From contig JAAXTT010000063.1 in the NCBI GenBank assembly GCA_013336365.1, positions 1 to 8,025 of the forward strand: a stretch of 8,025 nt of DNA, given 5' to 3'. Both the position numbers and the translations under genes were made by a program. Below are positions 1-6,687 of this stretch, piece after piece. Under the pieces are notes generated by a model. That model worked only from the letters and a program-made list of their open reading frames with translations. It searched no databases and was not told the origin of the DNA. Source of the stretch: Peptococcaceae bacterium (GTDB taxonomy: Bacteria; Bacillota; Desulfotomaculia; Desulfotomaculales; Desulfocucumaceae). The stretch's first letter is position 1. Every line of letters starts with the position of its first letter.

Positions 1-1038
1 CAAATTTCTACTGACAACTTTATATTCCTCAGGTATTTGGACAAATTTTTTGGCTATCTTCCCGGCCTGATCAGATGTAATAAAGGTTTTTGTTTCTTCA
101 ATAGCCTTTATCTCCTCTGGAGTCAATGAAACCTTCTCGGTTGAGGAGTTCATCATTCCTCCACCAAGGGCATTATCGGCACTTTTGAAATACATATTTT
201 GATTAATTAATTCACCGCTCAAAGCATCAATTGCAAATCTTCCCGGATGCTTAAATCTATAAACCAATTTTATCTCTCCGAGAAGATCCGGATTGTCGTT
301 GGGAAGCATATAATAAGTAAGCTCATAGCCGCTTTTTTCCTTGAAGATATCCTCTGCTTCCTTTGTTTTTAGCATCCCTGCAGCACCGGGCAATTTCTCA
401 TCCTCATTCCAAATGCTTTCCAGTCTTACCATCTCACCTGTATCTGCATTTATTCCTATATTGATACCCTGATCTGCAACAGCTATCCCACTTACAGTTT
501 TTGCAAAGTTAAAATTATAAATAATGGGATAATCTCTTGCTCTAAGCACTGGGTCTTGATATTGCTGATCATCGTTATTTAGCCTAGTCTTGGGAAATCT
601 ATCCGGCAAAAAATCAACCAGTGTTTTTTTAGCTATCTCCAAACATTGAGCCTTAGTGTAGCTGGGTAGTCCTTTATAATAAACATTCCCATAGCTGTTT
701 CTGTAATAGCTTATATTTTTTATTTCTCCGGATTTTGAATCCACCGAAACAGAAAATTCCGCATTATCCTTTGTACTCCTCCACCTTAGATTCCAGCTAC
801 CATAACCTCCGGCCTCTTGGTAGTCTGAGCTAAATTCATCCAGGCCCTCCGGCACAGACATTTTTTCTTTAACAATAATTATGGCGTTTTCTAAAGATAC
901 TGCTGCTGATGAAGAATTTGAAGAAATCTCCTGATCCTCAAGCCCCTCTGTCCTCTCAACAGCTTGAGAAGAAAGTGGCATCCCAACAGACACTGCAAAA
1001 AAACAGAACGTCAGGATTAAGGATAAAAATACTCGCAT
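1..1038 (-). CDS. Exported YcdB/YcdC-domain protein, 3' end missing (runs off left edge)
   Basis: An open frame of 346 codons runs from an ATG at 1038 to the window edge with no stop, so the C-terminus is missing. A strong AGGAGGG ribosome binding site sits 6 bases before the ATG. The N-terminus is a clear Sec signal peptide: Arg2, a hydrophobic core at about residues 3-19, then a likely cleavage after SSQA (residue 26). Cys12 is not in a lipobox. The mature part is hydrophilic and holds repeated PepSY/YcdB-like units. One spans about residues 50-125, with a 'vDSKSGEIKNISYY' type strand. A second spans about 130-215, with 'GINADTGEMVRLESIW'. A third spans about 225-290, with 'FAIDALSGELIN'. 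The pattern 'D..[ST]GE[ILM]' recurring at the end of each unit is typical of the YcdB/YcdC (DUF4901) family of Firmicutes, whose members often end in S-layer homology domains; that part would lie outside the window. Biochemical function is unknown. It is probably cotranscribed with larE, 88 bases upstream, but a functional link is not evident. Confidence 0.8.
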   Translation of the reverse strand, partial: MRVFLSLILTFCFFAVSVGMPLSSQAVERTEGLEDQEISSNSSSAAVSLENAIIIVKEKMSVPEGLDEFSSDYQEAGGYGSWNLRWRSTKDNAEFSVSVDSKSGEIKNISYYRNSYGNVYYKGLPSYTKAQCLEIAKKTLVDFLPDRFPKTRLNNDDQQYQDPVLRARDYPIIYNFNFAKTVSGIAVADQGINIGINADTGEMVRLESIWNEDEKLPGAAGMLKTKEAEDIFKEKSGYELTYYMLPNDNPDLLGEIKLVYRFKHPGRFAIDALSGELINQNMYFKSADNALGGGMMNSSTEKVSLTPEEIKAIEETKTFITSDQAGKIAKKFVQIPEEYKVVSRNL

Positions 1039-1126
1039 AAAAAACCCTCCTCTTAACTTGACAACTATAAACTGAAAGACGAAGTAGGCTATAAAAAGTT
1101 CCTCAATCCGAAAAATGAAATTCACC

Positions 1127-1930
1127 CTAATTCATATTCCCTGTACGGTAACCCTCCATATCCAGGGTAATATATCTATAACCCAAGCCCTTCAAGCCCT
1201 TAATTGCCTTATGTCCAATCTCGGAATTGACAAGCGTGCCTATTTTTTCCGGATTAATTTCCAATCGGGCAATGTCACCGTGATCCCTGACTCTTATATT
1301 GCTGCTGTCCAGCAAATCATGGAGAATAGCCTCTGCAGAAGCTATTCTTTCCAAACGATCTGCCGTTATTCTCTCCCCGCAGGGGATTCTTGTAGAAAGA
1401 CAGGCATCAGCTGGCCTGTTCCAGCATGAAAGTCCTTTGCTTTTAGCCAACTCTCTGATTTCTTTTTTTTCCAGTCCTACCTCTAATAAAGGGCTTAGCA
1501 CACCGGATTCCCTGACAGCCTTAAATCCTGGTCTGAAGTCCCCCAAATCATCTAAATTGCTTCCCTCTGCAATCTTGGCTATCCCTCTCGCCTTGGCTAG
1601 AATCAATAATTCATTGAGCAAACCCTTTTTACAGTGATAGCACCTTTCTCTGGTGTTAACAATAAAGTTTTCGTCCCTTAACTCCCCGGATTCAAATATT
1701 TCCCAGGGAACTCCAACAAATTGAATAATTTCTTCTGCAATCCTCATATCTCTCTGGGAATGAATGGGAGAGGAGGCTGTAACTGCGAGAACGTTTTTTG
1801 CTCCCACCGAGTCCTTTGCTGCCAGCAAAAGCAATGAACTGTCAACACCCCCGGAAAAGGCGACCAATACACTGCCCAAACTCCCTAAATAATTACACAA
1901 TCTATCATACTTTTCCAGTTTTAAATCCAT
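1127..1930 (-). CDS. larE: LarE-type ATP-dependent sulfur transferase (267 aa)
   Basis: LarE activates the carboxylate of the biotin-derived pyridinium dicarboxylate precursor with ATP and inserts sulfur, giving the dithio ligand of the nickel-pincer nucleotide cofactor used by lactate racemase (LarA) and relatives. The N-terminal PP-loop ATP pyrophosphatase domain has SGGVDSS at residues 26-32, after the 'VLVAFSGG' strand. Next come a RCYHCK motif (Cys97, Cys100) and 'EGSNLDDLGDFRPG' (122-135), which is characteristic of the family. The stretch at 169-184 carries Cys169, Cys177 and Cys184 in the pattern C-x7-C-x6-C; Cys177, in 'ADACLSTRIP', sits at the position of the sulfur-donating cysteine of sacrificial LarE. 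The three-cysteine set resembles LarE proteins that hold a [4Fe-4S] cluster. Length is normal. The ATG at 1930 has only a weak AGGG ribosome binding site 10 bases upstream. No larA, larB or larC is visible here. It follows the ileS terminator and probably has its own promoter. Family assignment is firm; the cluster is inferred. Confidence 0.9.
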   Translation of the reverse strand: MDLKLEKYDRLCNYLGSLGSVLVAFSGGVDSSLLLLAAKDSVGAKNVLAVTASSPIHSQRDMRIAEEIIQFVGVPWEIFESGELRDENFIVNTRERCYHCKKGLLNELLILAKARGIAKIAEGSNLDDLGDFRPGFKAVRESGVLSPLLEVGLEKKEIRELAKSKGLSCWNRPADACLSTRIPCGERITADRLERIASAEAILHDLLDSSNIRVRDHGDIARLEINPEKIGTLVNSEIGHKAIKGLKGLGYRYITLDMEGYRTGNMN

Positions 1931-1960
1931 TAAATATCAGCCCTGTCATTTTTATTTCTG

Positions 1961-1990
1961 ATTATACTACTTACAGACCTGGCCTGCTAC
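1961..1990 (-). promoter_or_regulatory. Candidate promoter for larE
   Basis: A perfect TATAAT (-10) lies at 1966-1961 on the minus strand, in the gap between the ileS terminator and larE. It would start transcription near 1954, about 24 bases before the larE ATG. The -35 is poor: GTAGCA at 1990-1985 with an 18-base spacer matches only three of six consensus positions, and there is no TG extension. The call rests mainly on the -10 box and its sensible position just after a terminator. Confidence 0.4.
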
Positions 1991-2009
1991 TGAGATTAAA
2001 TGATCCAAC

Positions 2010-2050
2010 CCTGTAAATAGAAAGGAGCCGACACGCAAGGTGTCTGCTCC
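2010..2050 (-). terminator. Rho-independent terminator after ileS
   Basis: The inverted repeat has 11-base arms, 2050-2040 (GGAGCAGACAC) and 2034-2024 (GTGTCGGCTCC), with one A/G mismatch and a five-base loop. On the minus strand it is followed by TTTCTATTT. It lies 49 bases beyond the ileS stop codon and fits an intrinsic terminator with an imperfect U-tract. The other strand lacks a useful U-run, so it is probably one-directional. Confidence 0.75.
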
Positions 2051-2099
2051 CAATTAAAACCTGTTTTACTCAACCTTAAGTGTTATGCCAATCCAAGGC

Positions 2100-4889
2100 C
2101 TAAGAAATCTCCTTAATTACCTCCGAACACCTGGGACAAAGCTCAGGATGCTCCTTGTCCTCTCCTACCTTCGTGTTAAAATTCCAGCATCTTTCACATT
2201 TACCCCCAGAGGTTCTCTTAACTGCCACAGCAATTCCCGGAACCTCCTCTTCATCTGTGATCACATTTTCAGGACAATTGCCTGAAAAAAGCGATACCTG
2301 GGAGACAATAAATAATGTGGTCAGATCCTCCAGCATAGGCTCGAGCAATGACCTGCTCTCAGCATCAATATATAATTCCAAACCGGCCTCAAGCGAATTT
2401 CCTATAAGCTTATCCTGTCTGGCTATCTCTAGGGCTCTGGTAACCAGTGCCCTTATTTTTAACAAACGATCCCATTTTTCTTCAAGCTGGGAATCCATAT
2501 ATTCCTTTTTTGGTTCTGGCATTTCACAAAGCTGGACACTCACAGGATCATTATCTTCCTTGGGCACATAACGCCATATTTCTTCACTGGTAAAGGCAAG
2601 AACCGGCACCAGTAATCTGACCAAGGCATTCAAAACCTCGTAGAGAACTGTCTGAGCTGACCTTCTGGCTATACTTCCCGGTACTGATGCATAAAGACGA
2701 TCCTTTGAAATATCCAAATAAAGGGCACTCATGTCTACAGTACAGAAATTATGGACAGCATGATAAACTGTATGGTATTCATAATCCCTGTATCCTCCGG
2801 CAACCCTTTCCACCAATCTTTGCAGCCTGTTTAGTGCCCATCTGTCTATTTCCTGCATTTCTTCATACTTAACCTTGTGGATTGCAGGAATGAAGTCATA
2901 AATATTTCCTAATAGGAACCGACAGGTATTCCTGATTTTTCGATAAGACTCAGTCATTTGCTTTAAAATTGCCTGAGATGCTGCAAGGTCTCCCCGATAA
3001 TCCGCACTGCTAACCCACAATCTTAATATATCCGCTCCCATTTGGTTAATAACCTTAAGTGGATCCACCACATTTCCCAAGGATTTACTCATTTTACGAC
3101 CTTGCTCATCAACTACAAAGCCATGGGTCAAAACCGCCCTGTAGGGTGCTTGCCCTGTAACTGCAACTGAGGTCGAAATAGAGCTATTAAACCAGCCTCG
3201 GTGCTGGTCACTGCCTTCTAAATAAAGGTCTGCCGGCCAGCTTAGCTCGGGCCAAATATCAGGCTGCTGCAGCACTCCAAAGTGACTGGTGCCACTGTCA
3301 AACCAAACATCCATAATATCCGTTTCCTTAGTAAAGCTACTTCCTTGACAATCAGGACATCTTGTTCCTTCAGGCATCAAGTCCACAGCATCTCTGGCGA
3401 ACCAGATATCCGCTCCATGCTCCCTGACAAGCCTTTGCAAAAAAGATATTGTCTGATCATTAATAATGCCCTTACCACAATCCTGGCAATAGAAAATAGG
3501 AATAGGCACTCCCCAGGTCCTTTGCCTGGAAATACACCAATCTCCCCTGTTAGCTATCATGTTGTGGATTCTATCTTCTCCCCAGGCTGGAATCCATCTT
3601 ACCTTCTCTATTGCCTCAAGGGTTGCTTGACGAAAACCATCAATAGACGCAAACCATTGCTCGGTTGCTCTGAAAAATACCGGCTGATGACAACGCCAGC
3701 AATGAGGATATTGATGCTTTATCGTGCTTTGGCTTAATAAATCCCCGGCACCGGAAAGCTTTTCAATTACCCCCCTGCCTCCGTCATTCAGATTCTTGCC
3801 AAAAAATTCACCGGCCTCCTGGGTAAAAATTCCTTTCCCGTCCACAGGAGAAAGAATCGGCAGATTGTACTTCTTCCCTACAATATAGTCATCATGTCCA
3901 TGTCCCGGTGCAGTGTGAACACACCCGGTTCCGGCCTCAAGGGTCACATGATCGCCCAATATTACCGGCGACTCACGATCGATAAAGGGATGAATACAAA
4001 CTACCCCTTCCAGATCCCTTCCCTTGATTATTTTTTCCACTATGGGCTCATCAAGCTTGTTATGCTGTATAAATTGAGCCAATAGTTCCTCGGCCAATAT
4101 ATATTTTACCGAACCAAAATTTGCCAAAACATAATTAAAATCCTGATGAAGACATATCGCGGCATTTGCCACCAAAGTCCATGGAGTGGTGGTCCAGATA
4201 ACTAAATAGGTGTTTTCTGGCTGCAGTAAATTATTGCCATTTTTCACCTGAAAACGAACATATATTGATGGTGATTTTTTCTCAGCGTATTCCACTTCTG
4301 CCTCTGCCAGGGCTGTTTCACAGGAAGCACACCAATATACCGGTTTTAGTCCTTTATAGATATAACCTTTTTTTGCCATCTCTCCAAAAGCTCCAATTTG
4401 AGCAGCCTCAAAAGAAGGCTCCAAGGTAAGATATGGATTTTCCCAATCACCCCGGACTCCCAATCGTTTAAACTCTTCTCTCTGTATGTCAACAAACTTC
4501 AATGCGTATTCCTTACATTTGCCACGAAACTCCACCGAACTGATAGCATGACGATTTATTCCCAATGACTTAATAGCCTGCTGTTCAATTGGCAAACCAT
4601 GAGTATCCCAGCCCGGCACATATGGTGAATCATAACCTGCCATAGTGTGGTATTTGACAACAATATCCTTCAATACTTTATTTAAAGCATGGCCCAGATG
4701 AATATGCCCGTTTGCATAAGGAGGTCCATCATGAAGAATAAATTTTGGTCTGCCCTGGTTTTTCTGGGAAACCAGCTTATAAACATCAATTTCCTGCCAA
4801 AATTTCAGAATCTCCGGCTCTCTCTCTGCCAAATTAGCCCTCATGGGAAAATCAGTTTTTGGCAAATTCAGGCTCTGACTATAATCCAT
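2100..4889 (-). CDS. ileS: Isoleucyl-tRNA synthetase, bacterial type (929 aa)
   Basis: This cytoplasmic enzyme charges tRNA-Ile with isoleucine and edits misactivated valine. It is a full-length class I synthetase of the bacterial (IleS1-like) type. The HIGH signature lies in 'PPYANGHIHLGHA' (residues 56-68) and KMSKS at 599-603. The CP1 editing domain carries 'WTTTPWTL' (232-239) and 'GTGCVHTAPGHGHDDY' (320-335), with the expected aspartates. An alpha-helical anticodon-binding region occupies about 680-830. A C-terminal zinc finger has Cys898/901 and Cys918/921. Two more pairs of CxxC (187/190 with 397/400, and 468/471 with 511/514) could form two further zinc sites, as in the Thermus enzyme. 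The length matches the family (about 920-930). The ATG at 4889 has an AGGGGG ribosome binding site 8 bases upstream and starts the conserved 'MDYSQSLNLPKTDFPMRANL' N-terminus. It is preceded by its own promoter and an AUC-specifier T-box, so expression should rise when tRNA-Ile is uncharged. A terminator follows the gene. Confidence 0.98.
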   Translation of the reverse strand: MDYSQSLNLPKTDFPMRANLAEREPEILKFWQEIDVYKLVSQKNQGRPKFILHDGPPYANGHIHLGHALNKVLKDIVVKYHTMAGYDSPYVPGWDTHGLPIEQQAIKSLGINRHAISSVEFRGKCKEYALKFVDIQREEFKRLGVRGDWENPYLTLEPSFEAAQIGAFGEMAKKGYIYKGLKPVYWCASCETALAEAEVEYAEKKSPSIYVRFQVKNGNNLLQPENTYLVIWTTTPWTLVANAAICLHQDFNYVLANFGSVKYILAEELLAQFIQHNKLDEPIVEKIIKGRDLEGVVCIHPFIDRESPVILGDHVTLEAGTGCVHTAPGHGHDDYIVGKKYNLPILSPVDGKGIFTQEAGEFFGKNLNDGGRGVIEKLSGAGDLLSQSTIKHQYPHCWRCHQPVFFRATEQWFASIDGFRQATLEAIEKVRWIPAWGEDRIHNMIANRGDWCISRQRTWGVPIPIFYCQDCGKGIINDQTISFLQRLVREHGADIWFARDAVDLMPEGTRCPDCQGSSFTKETDIMDVWFDSGTSHFGVLQQPDIWPELSWPADLYLEGSDQHRGWFNSSISTSVAVTGQAPYRAVLTHGFVVDEQGRKMSKSLGNVVDPLKVINQMGADILRLWVSSADYRGDLAASQAILKQMTESYRKIRNTCRFLLGNIYDFIPAIHKVKYEEMQEIDRWALNRLQRLVERVAGGYRDYEYHTVYHAVHNFCTVDMSALYLDISKDRLYASVPGSIARRSAQTVLYEVLNALVRLLVPVLAFTSEEIWRYVPKEDNDPVSVQLCEMPEPKKEYMDSQLEEKWDRLLKIRALVTRALEIARQDKLIGNSLEAGLELYIDAESRSLLEPMLEDLTTLFIVSQVSLFSGNCPENVITDEEEVPGIAVAVKRTSGGKCERCWNFNTKVGEDKEHPELCPRCSEVIKEIS

Positions 4890-4923
4890 TTAAAATCCCC
4901 CTGTTTCCATAAAAGTAATTCTC

Positions 4924-4961
4924 AACAAAAAAACAAAAAACCATCCCAATAAAGGGACGGT
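4924..4961 (-). terminator. T-box regulatory terminator (attenuator) before ileS
   Basis: ACCGTCCC (4961-4954) pairs with GGGATGGT (4947-4940) around a six-base loop, with one G-U pair, followed by a long U-rich tract (4939-4924: T6, G, T7 and so on). Its 5' arm is the same CCG-T-CCC that forms the 3' side of the antiterminator, so the two structures exclude each other. It ends 34 bases before the ileS start codon. Confidence 0.93.
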
Positions 4962-5193
4962 CCAATACCGTGTTACCACCCAATTTAGCAATTGAACTTC
5001 ATTTTATAATTGCCATCTCATCCACCTTTAACGAAGGTGAGCCGGTTAAGCATACTCTCTAGGATTTCAGCCTAACACCTCCTGGGTGATTTTCAGAAAA
5101 GAACCAACACCCGTTTTTCAGCAATATCGGGCTCTCTTTGAAGGCTTATCTTTTCCTACTCTTCCCATTCTACGGTTTTCCCAATATATCCCA
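4924..5193 (-). promoter_or_regulatory. T-box leader (tRNA-Ile sensing) of ileS
   Basis: The leader RNA binds uncharged tRNA-Ile and switches between terminator and antiterminator. Stem I can be traced. A basal helix pairs TGGG (5167-5164) with CCCA (5086-5083). The specifier loop has AGTA on its 5' side (5160-5157) and GAAAATCA on its 3' side. The specifier codon ATC (5090-5088, isoleucine) is followed by A. Above it, AGGAAAAGA (5157-5149) pairs with TCTTTTCT (5102-5095). Then come the GAGAG bulge motif and a CCCG/CGGG hairpin whose loop carries GCTG. A stem III hairpin lies at 5039-5023 (CACCTT/AAGGTG). The T-box sequence GGTGGTAACACGG is at 4980-4968. The antiterminator pairs GGG (4981-4979) with CCC (4956-4954) and CGG (4970-4968) with CCG (4960-4958). 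The bulge between them begins UGGU, which complements the ACCA end of a tRNA with discriminator A. The start near 5193 is inferred from the promoter. Confidence 0.95.
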
Positions 5194-5199
5194 CTGGAT

Positions 5200-5228
5200 A
5201 TTATAATAAAAATCACTAGCTAGGTCAA
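5200..5228 (-). promoter_or_regulatory. Sigma-A promoter of the ileS T-box transcript
   Basis: TTGACC (-35, 5228-5223) and TATAAT (-10, 5205-5200) are separated by exactly 17 bases, giving 11 of 12 consensus matches. The -35 hexamer contains the TGA stop codon of the upstream DUF167 gene (5227-5225). Transcription would begin at about 5193, just before T-box stem I. ileS therefore has its own promoter, but read-through from the upstream operon would also pass through the T-box. Confidence 0.85.
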
Positions 5229-5521
5229 TCCAAGGATATTCTTGACAGAACATCCTCTGTAGAAAGTCCGCTGATTTTAATAATCTTGTTTTTTCCCGTA
5301 AATCCCGACAATATTTTAACTGAGCCGGCTGAAACCTTAAAAAAACTTGAAAAGAACTTAATACAGGCATCATTTGCTTCACCATCAACAGGAGGTGCAG
5401 ACAATCTCACCTTAACAGCTCCATCCAATATGCCTGCAAATTGGTTTTTTGATGCTCTTGGCTGTATTCTGACTCTTATGGTTACCCCATCCTGATCATC
5501 TTTTATATCAACATCGGTCAT
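5225..5521 (-). CDS. DUF167/YggU family protein (98 aa)
   Basis: This is a small cytoplasmic protein of the DUF167 (UPF0235, YggU) family, whose biochemical role is not established. The family hallmarks are all present: 'VRIQPRASKN' at residues 17-26, 'VRLSAPPVDGEAN' at 38-50, and 'SGFTGKNKIIKI' at 72-83, where the usual SR-K segment is SGxTGKxK. The length of 98 residues is normal. The ATG at 5521 has an AGGTGAG ribosome binding site about 7 bases upstream. The gene begins 22 bases after the yggT stop, so it is probably the last gene of the yggS-sepF-proC-yggT operon. Its stop codon lies inside the -35 box of the ileS promoter. A yggT-DUF167 pairing is a recurrent arrangement in bacteria, which supports the call. 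Confidence 0.92.
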   Translation of the reverse strand: MTDVDIKDDQDGVTIRVRIQPRASKNQFAGILDGAVKVRLSAPPVDGEANDACIKFFSSFFKVSAGSVKILSGFTGKNKIIKISGLSTEDVLSRISLD

Positions 5522-5543
5522 TTTAATCTCACCTTTTATCTGC

Positions 5544-5807
5544 TCAAAAACTAATAAAATATATTACTTTAATAATAATACTCTTGATAAAGCCTAAAGC
5601 AAGAAACGCTGCAATAGCAGAAATATCAATCATGCCTATAGGCGGTATGATCTTTCTGAAAAATCCTAAAACAGGCTCAGTCACCTCATAAATAAATCGA
5701 ATTATAGGTTGATAAGGATTATGACTCACCCAAGAAAGAAGTATTCTCGCCATCATTAATGCCATATATACTTCAAAAGCAATATTTACCAATGCTATTA
5801 AACCCAA
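5544..5807 (-). CDS. yggT: YggT family small membrane protein (about 87 aa)
   Basis: This is a two-helix integral membrane protein of the YggT (YlmG-like) family, found in division-gene clusters and, in plastid homologues, linked to nucleoid and thylakoid organisation. The bacterial role is not defined. The first hydrophobic segment covers about residues 1-27 ('LIALVNIAFEVYMALMMARILLSWV'-like). Then comes a conserved amphipathic loop with 'NPYQPIIRFIYEVTEPVLGFFRKIIPP', followed by 'IDISAIAAFLALGFI' leading into a second membrane segment. I chose the TTG at 5807, which gives 10 bases between it and the AGGAG ribosome binding site at 5822-5818. A GTG at 5816 in the same frame is only one base from that site, so it is less likely; it would give 90 residues. 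The ribosome binding site overlaps the proC TAG stop codon, which suggests translational coupling with proC. Confidence 0.9.
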   Translation of the reverse strand: MGLIALVNIAFEVYMALMMARILLSWVSHNPYQPIIRFIYEVTEPVLGFFRKIIPPIGMIDISAIAAFLALGFIKSIIIKVIYFISF

Positions 5808-5820
5808 TACTACCACTCTC

Positions 5821-6648
5821 CTACTTTATCAAGCCTGCAGTCAATTCCCCTGACTTTTTGGTTGCTGCTTCTACCGCCTTCATTAATGAGGCCCGCAGAG
5901 CGGCATTTTCCAATTCGAATAATCCTTGAATGGTAGTTCCACCGGGAGTAGTAACCATATCCTTAAGCTGTCCCGGATGCTGACCTGATTCTAACATCAT
6001 CTTAGCAGACCCCAGCATTGTTTGAGCAGATAGAACAGAGGCGATATCTCTGGGGAGACCCATCCTTACCCCGGCATCTGCCAAAGCCTCCAAAATTACA
6101 AACATATATGCCGGCCCGCTGCCACTAAGACCGGTCACTGCATCCATCATTGTCTCAGGCACCTGAACAGCACTTCCCACAGCATTAAATATTGCCAAAG
6201 CTCTGTCAGCATCCCTGCCTGAAGCCCTTAATCCAAGACTGATAGCACTGGCTCCTGCGCCTACCAGAGCAGGAGTATTTGGCATTACCCTTACAACTGA
6301 AGCATTGACCCCAAGAACAGCCTCCAAGGAAGCACAAGAAACCCCCGCTACAATGGAGATCATTGTCTTTTCTGCTGTAATCTCTTGTTCAATACCCTTA
6401 ATAACAGAAAAAACAACCCCGGGCTTCAAGGCAAAAATCACAACATCCGACAGACTGACTATTTCTCTGTTGTCTGTCAGTGTATTCACCTTTAATGAGT
6501 CTCTTAAGAAATCAAGTCTTTCCTGATTAACATCCGAAACATAGAGGTTGACGGGAGAAACCTTTTCACTATTGACAAGACCTGTTAAAAGCGCTCCGGC
6601 CATTGCTCCGCCGCCAATAAAACCCACCTTCAATCCACTTAGGGGCAT
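5821..6648 (-). CDS. proC: Pyrroline-5-carboxylate reductase (275 aa)
   Basis: ProC catalyses the last step of proline synthesis, the NAD(P)H-dependent reduction of 1-pyrroline-5-carboxylate to L-proline in the cytoplasm. The N-terminal Rossmann domain has 'VGFIGGGAMAGALL' (residues 8-21), the dinucleotide-binding glycine motif. 'FALKPGVV' (72-79) and 'VVRVMPNTPALVGAGAS' (118-134) follow. The helical C-terminal dimer domain has 'TGLSGSGPAYMFVILEALADAGVRMGLPR' (172-200) and the family signature around 'DMVTTPGGTTIQGL' (230-243). The length is typical. I chose ATG 6648: it gives the usual short N-terminus and has a GGGAGAG site 9 bases upstream. An in-frame TTG at 6684 would add 12 residues with no counterpart that I recognise. 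The gene sits between sepF and yggT, a place where the Bacillus division cluster has no metabolic gene; similar insertion of proC is seen in other lineages. Confidence 0.97.
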   Translation of the reverse strand: MPLSGLKVGFIGGGAMAGALLTGLVNSEKVSPVNLYVSDVNQERLDFLRDSLKVNTLTDNREIVSLSDVVIFALKPGVVFSVIKGIEQEITAEKTMISIVAGVSCASLEAVLGVNASVVRVMPNTPALVGAGASAISLGLRASGRDADRALAIFNAVGSAVQVPETMMDAVTGLSGSGPAYMFVILEALADAGVRMGLPRDIASVLSAQTMLGSAKMMLESGQHPGQLKDMVTTPGGTTIQGLFELENAALRASLMKAVEAATKKSGELTAGLIK

Positions 6649-6687
6649 ATTACTAATCTCTCCCATCCCAATCCTAATAAACAATCC

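Noticed and set aside
1..1038. Cys12 of the exported protein as a lipoprotein attachment site
   Set aside because: The residues before it (L-T-F) do not fit a lipobox, and the hydrophobic core continues past it to a normal signal peptidase I site.
1080..1125. Possible terminator between larE and the YcdB-like gene
   Set aside because: A short TTC/GAA pairing before a run of five T is too weak to call. The two genes are more likely cotranscribed.
1115..2016. Several plus-strand open frames opposite larE
   Set aside because: They lie antisense to a gene with clear family motifs, lack ribosome binding sites and have low-complexity, unrecognisable translations.
2085..4952. Plus-strand open frames of 60-150 codons opposite ileS
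   Set aside because: These are antisense shadows of the long synthetase frame, with no recognisable domain.
4981..4994. Inverted repeat CAATT/AATTG next to the T-box
   Set aside because: The stem is only five A/T-rich pairs and abuts the antiterminator, so it is best treated as part of the T-box leader rather than a separate element.
5170..5388. A 72-codon minus-strand frame overlapping DUF167 and the ileS promoter
   Set aside because: It overlaps a well-supported DUF167 gene in another frame and runs through the promoter and the start of the T-box. The translation is not protein-like.
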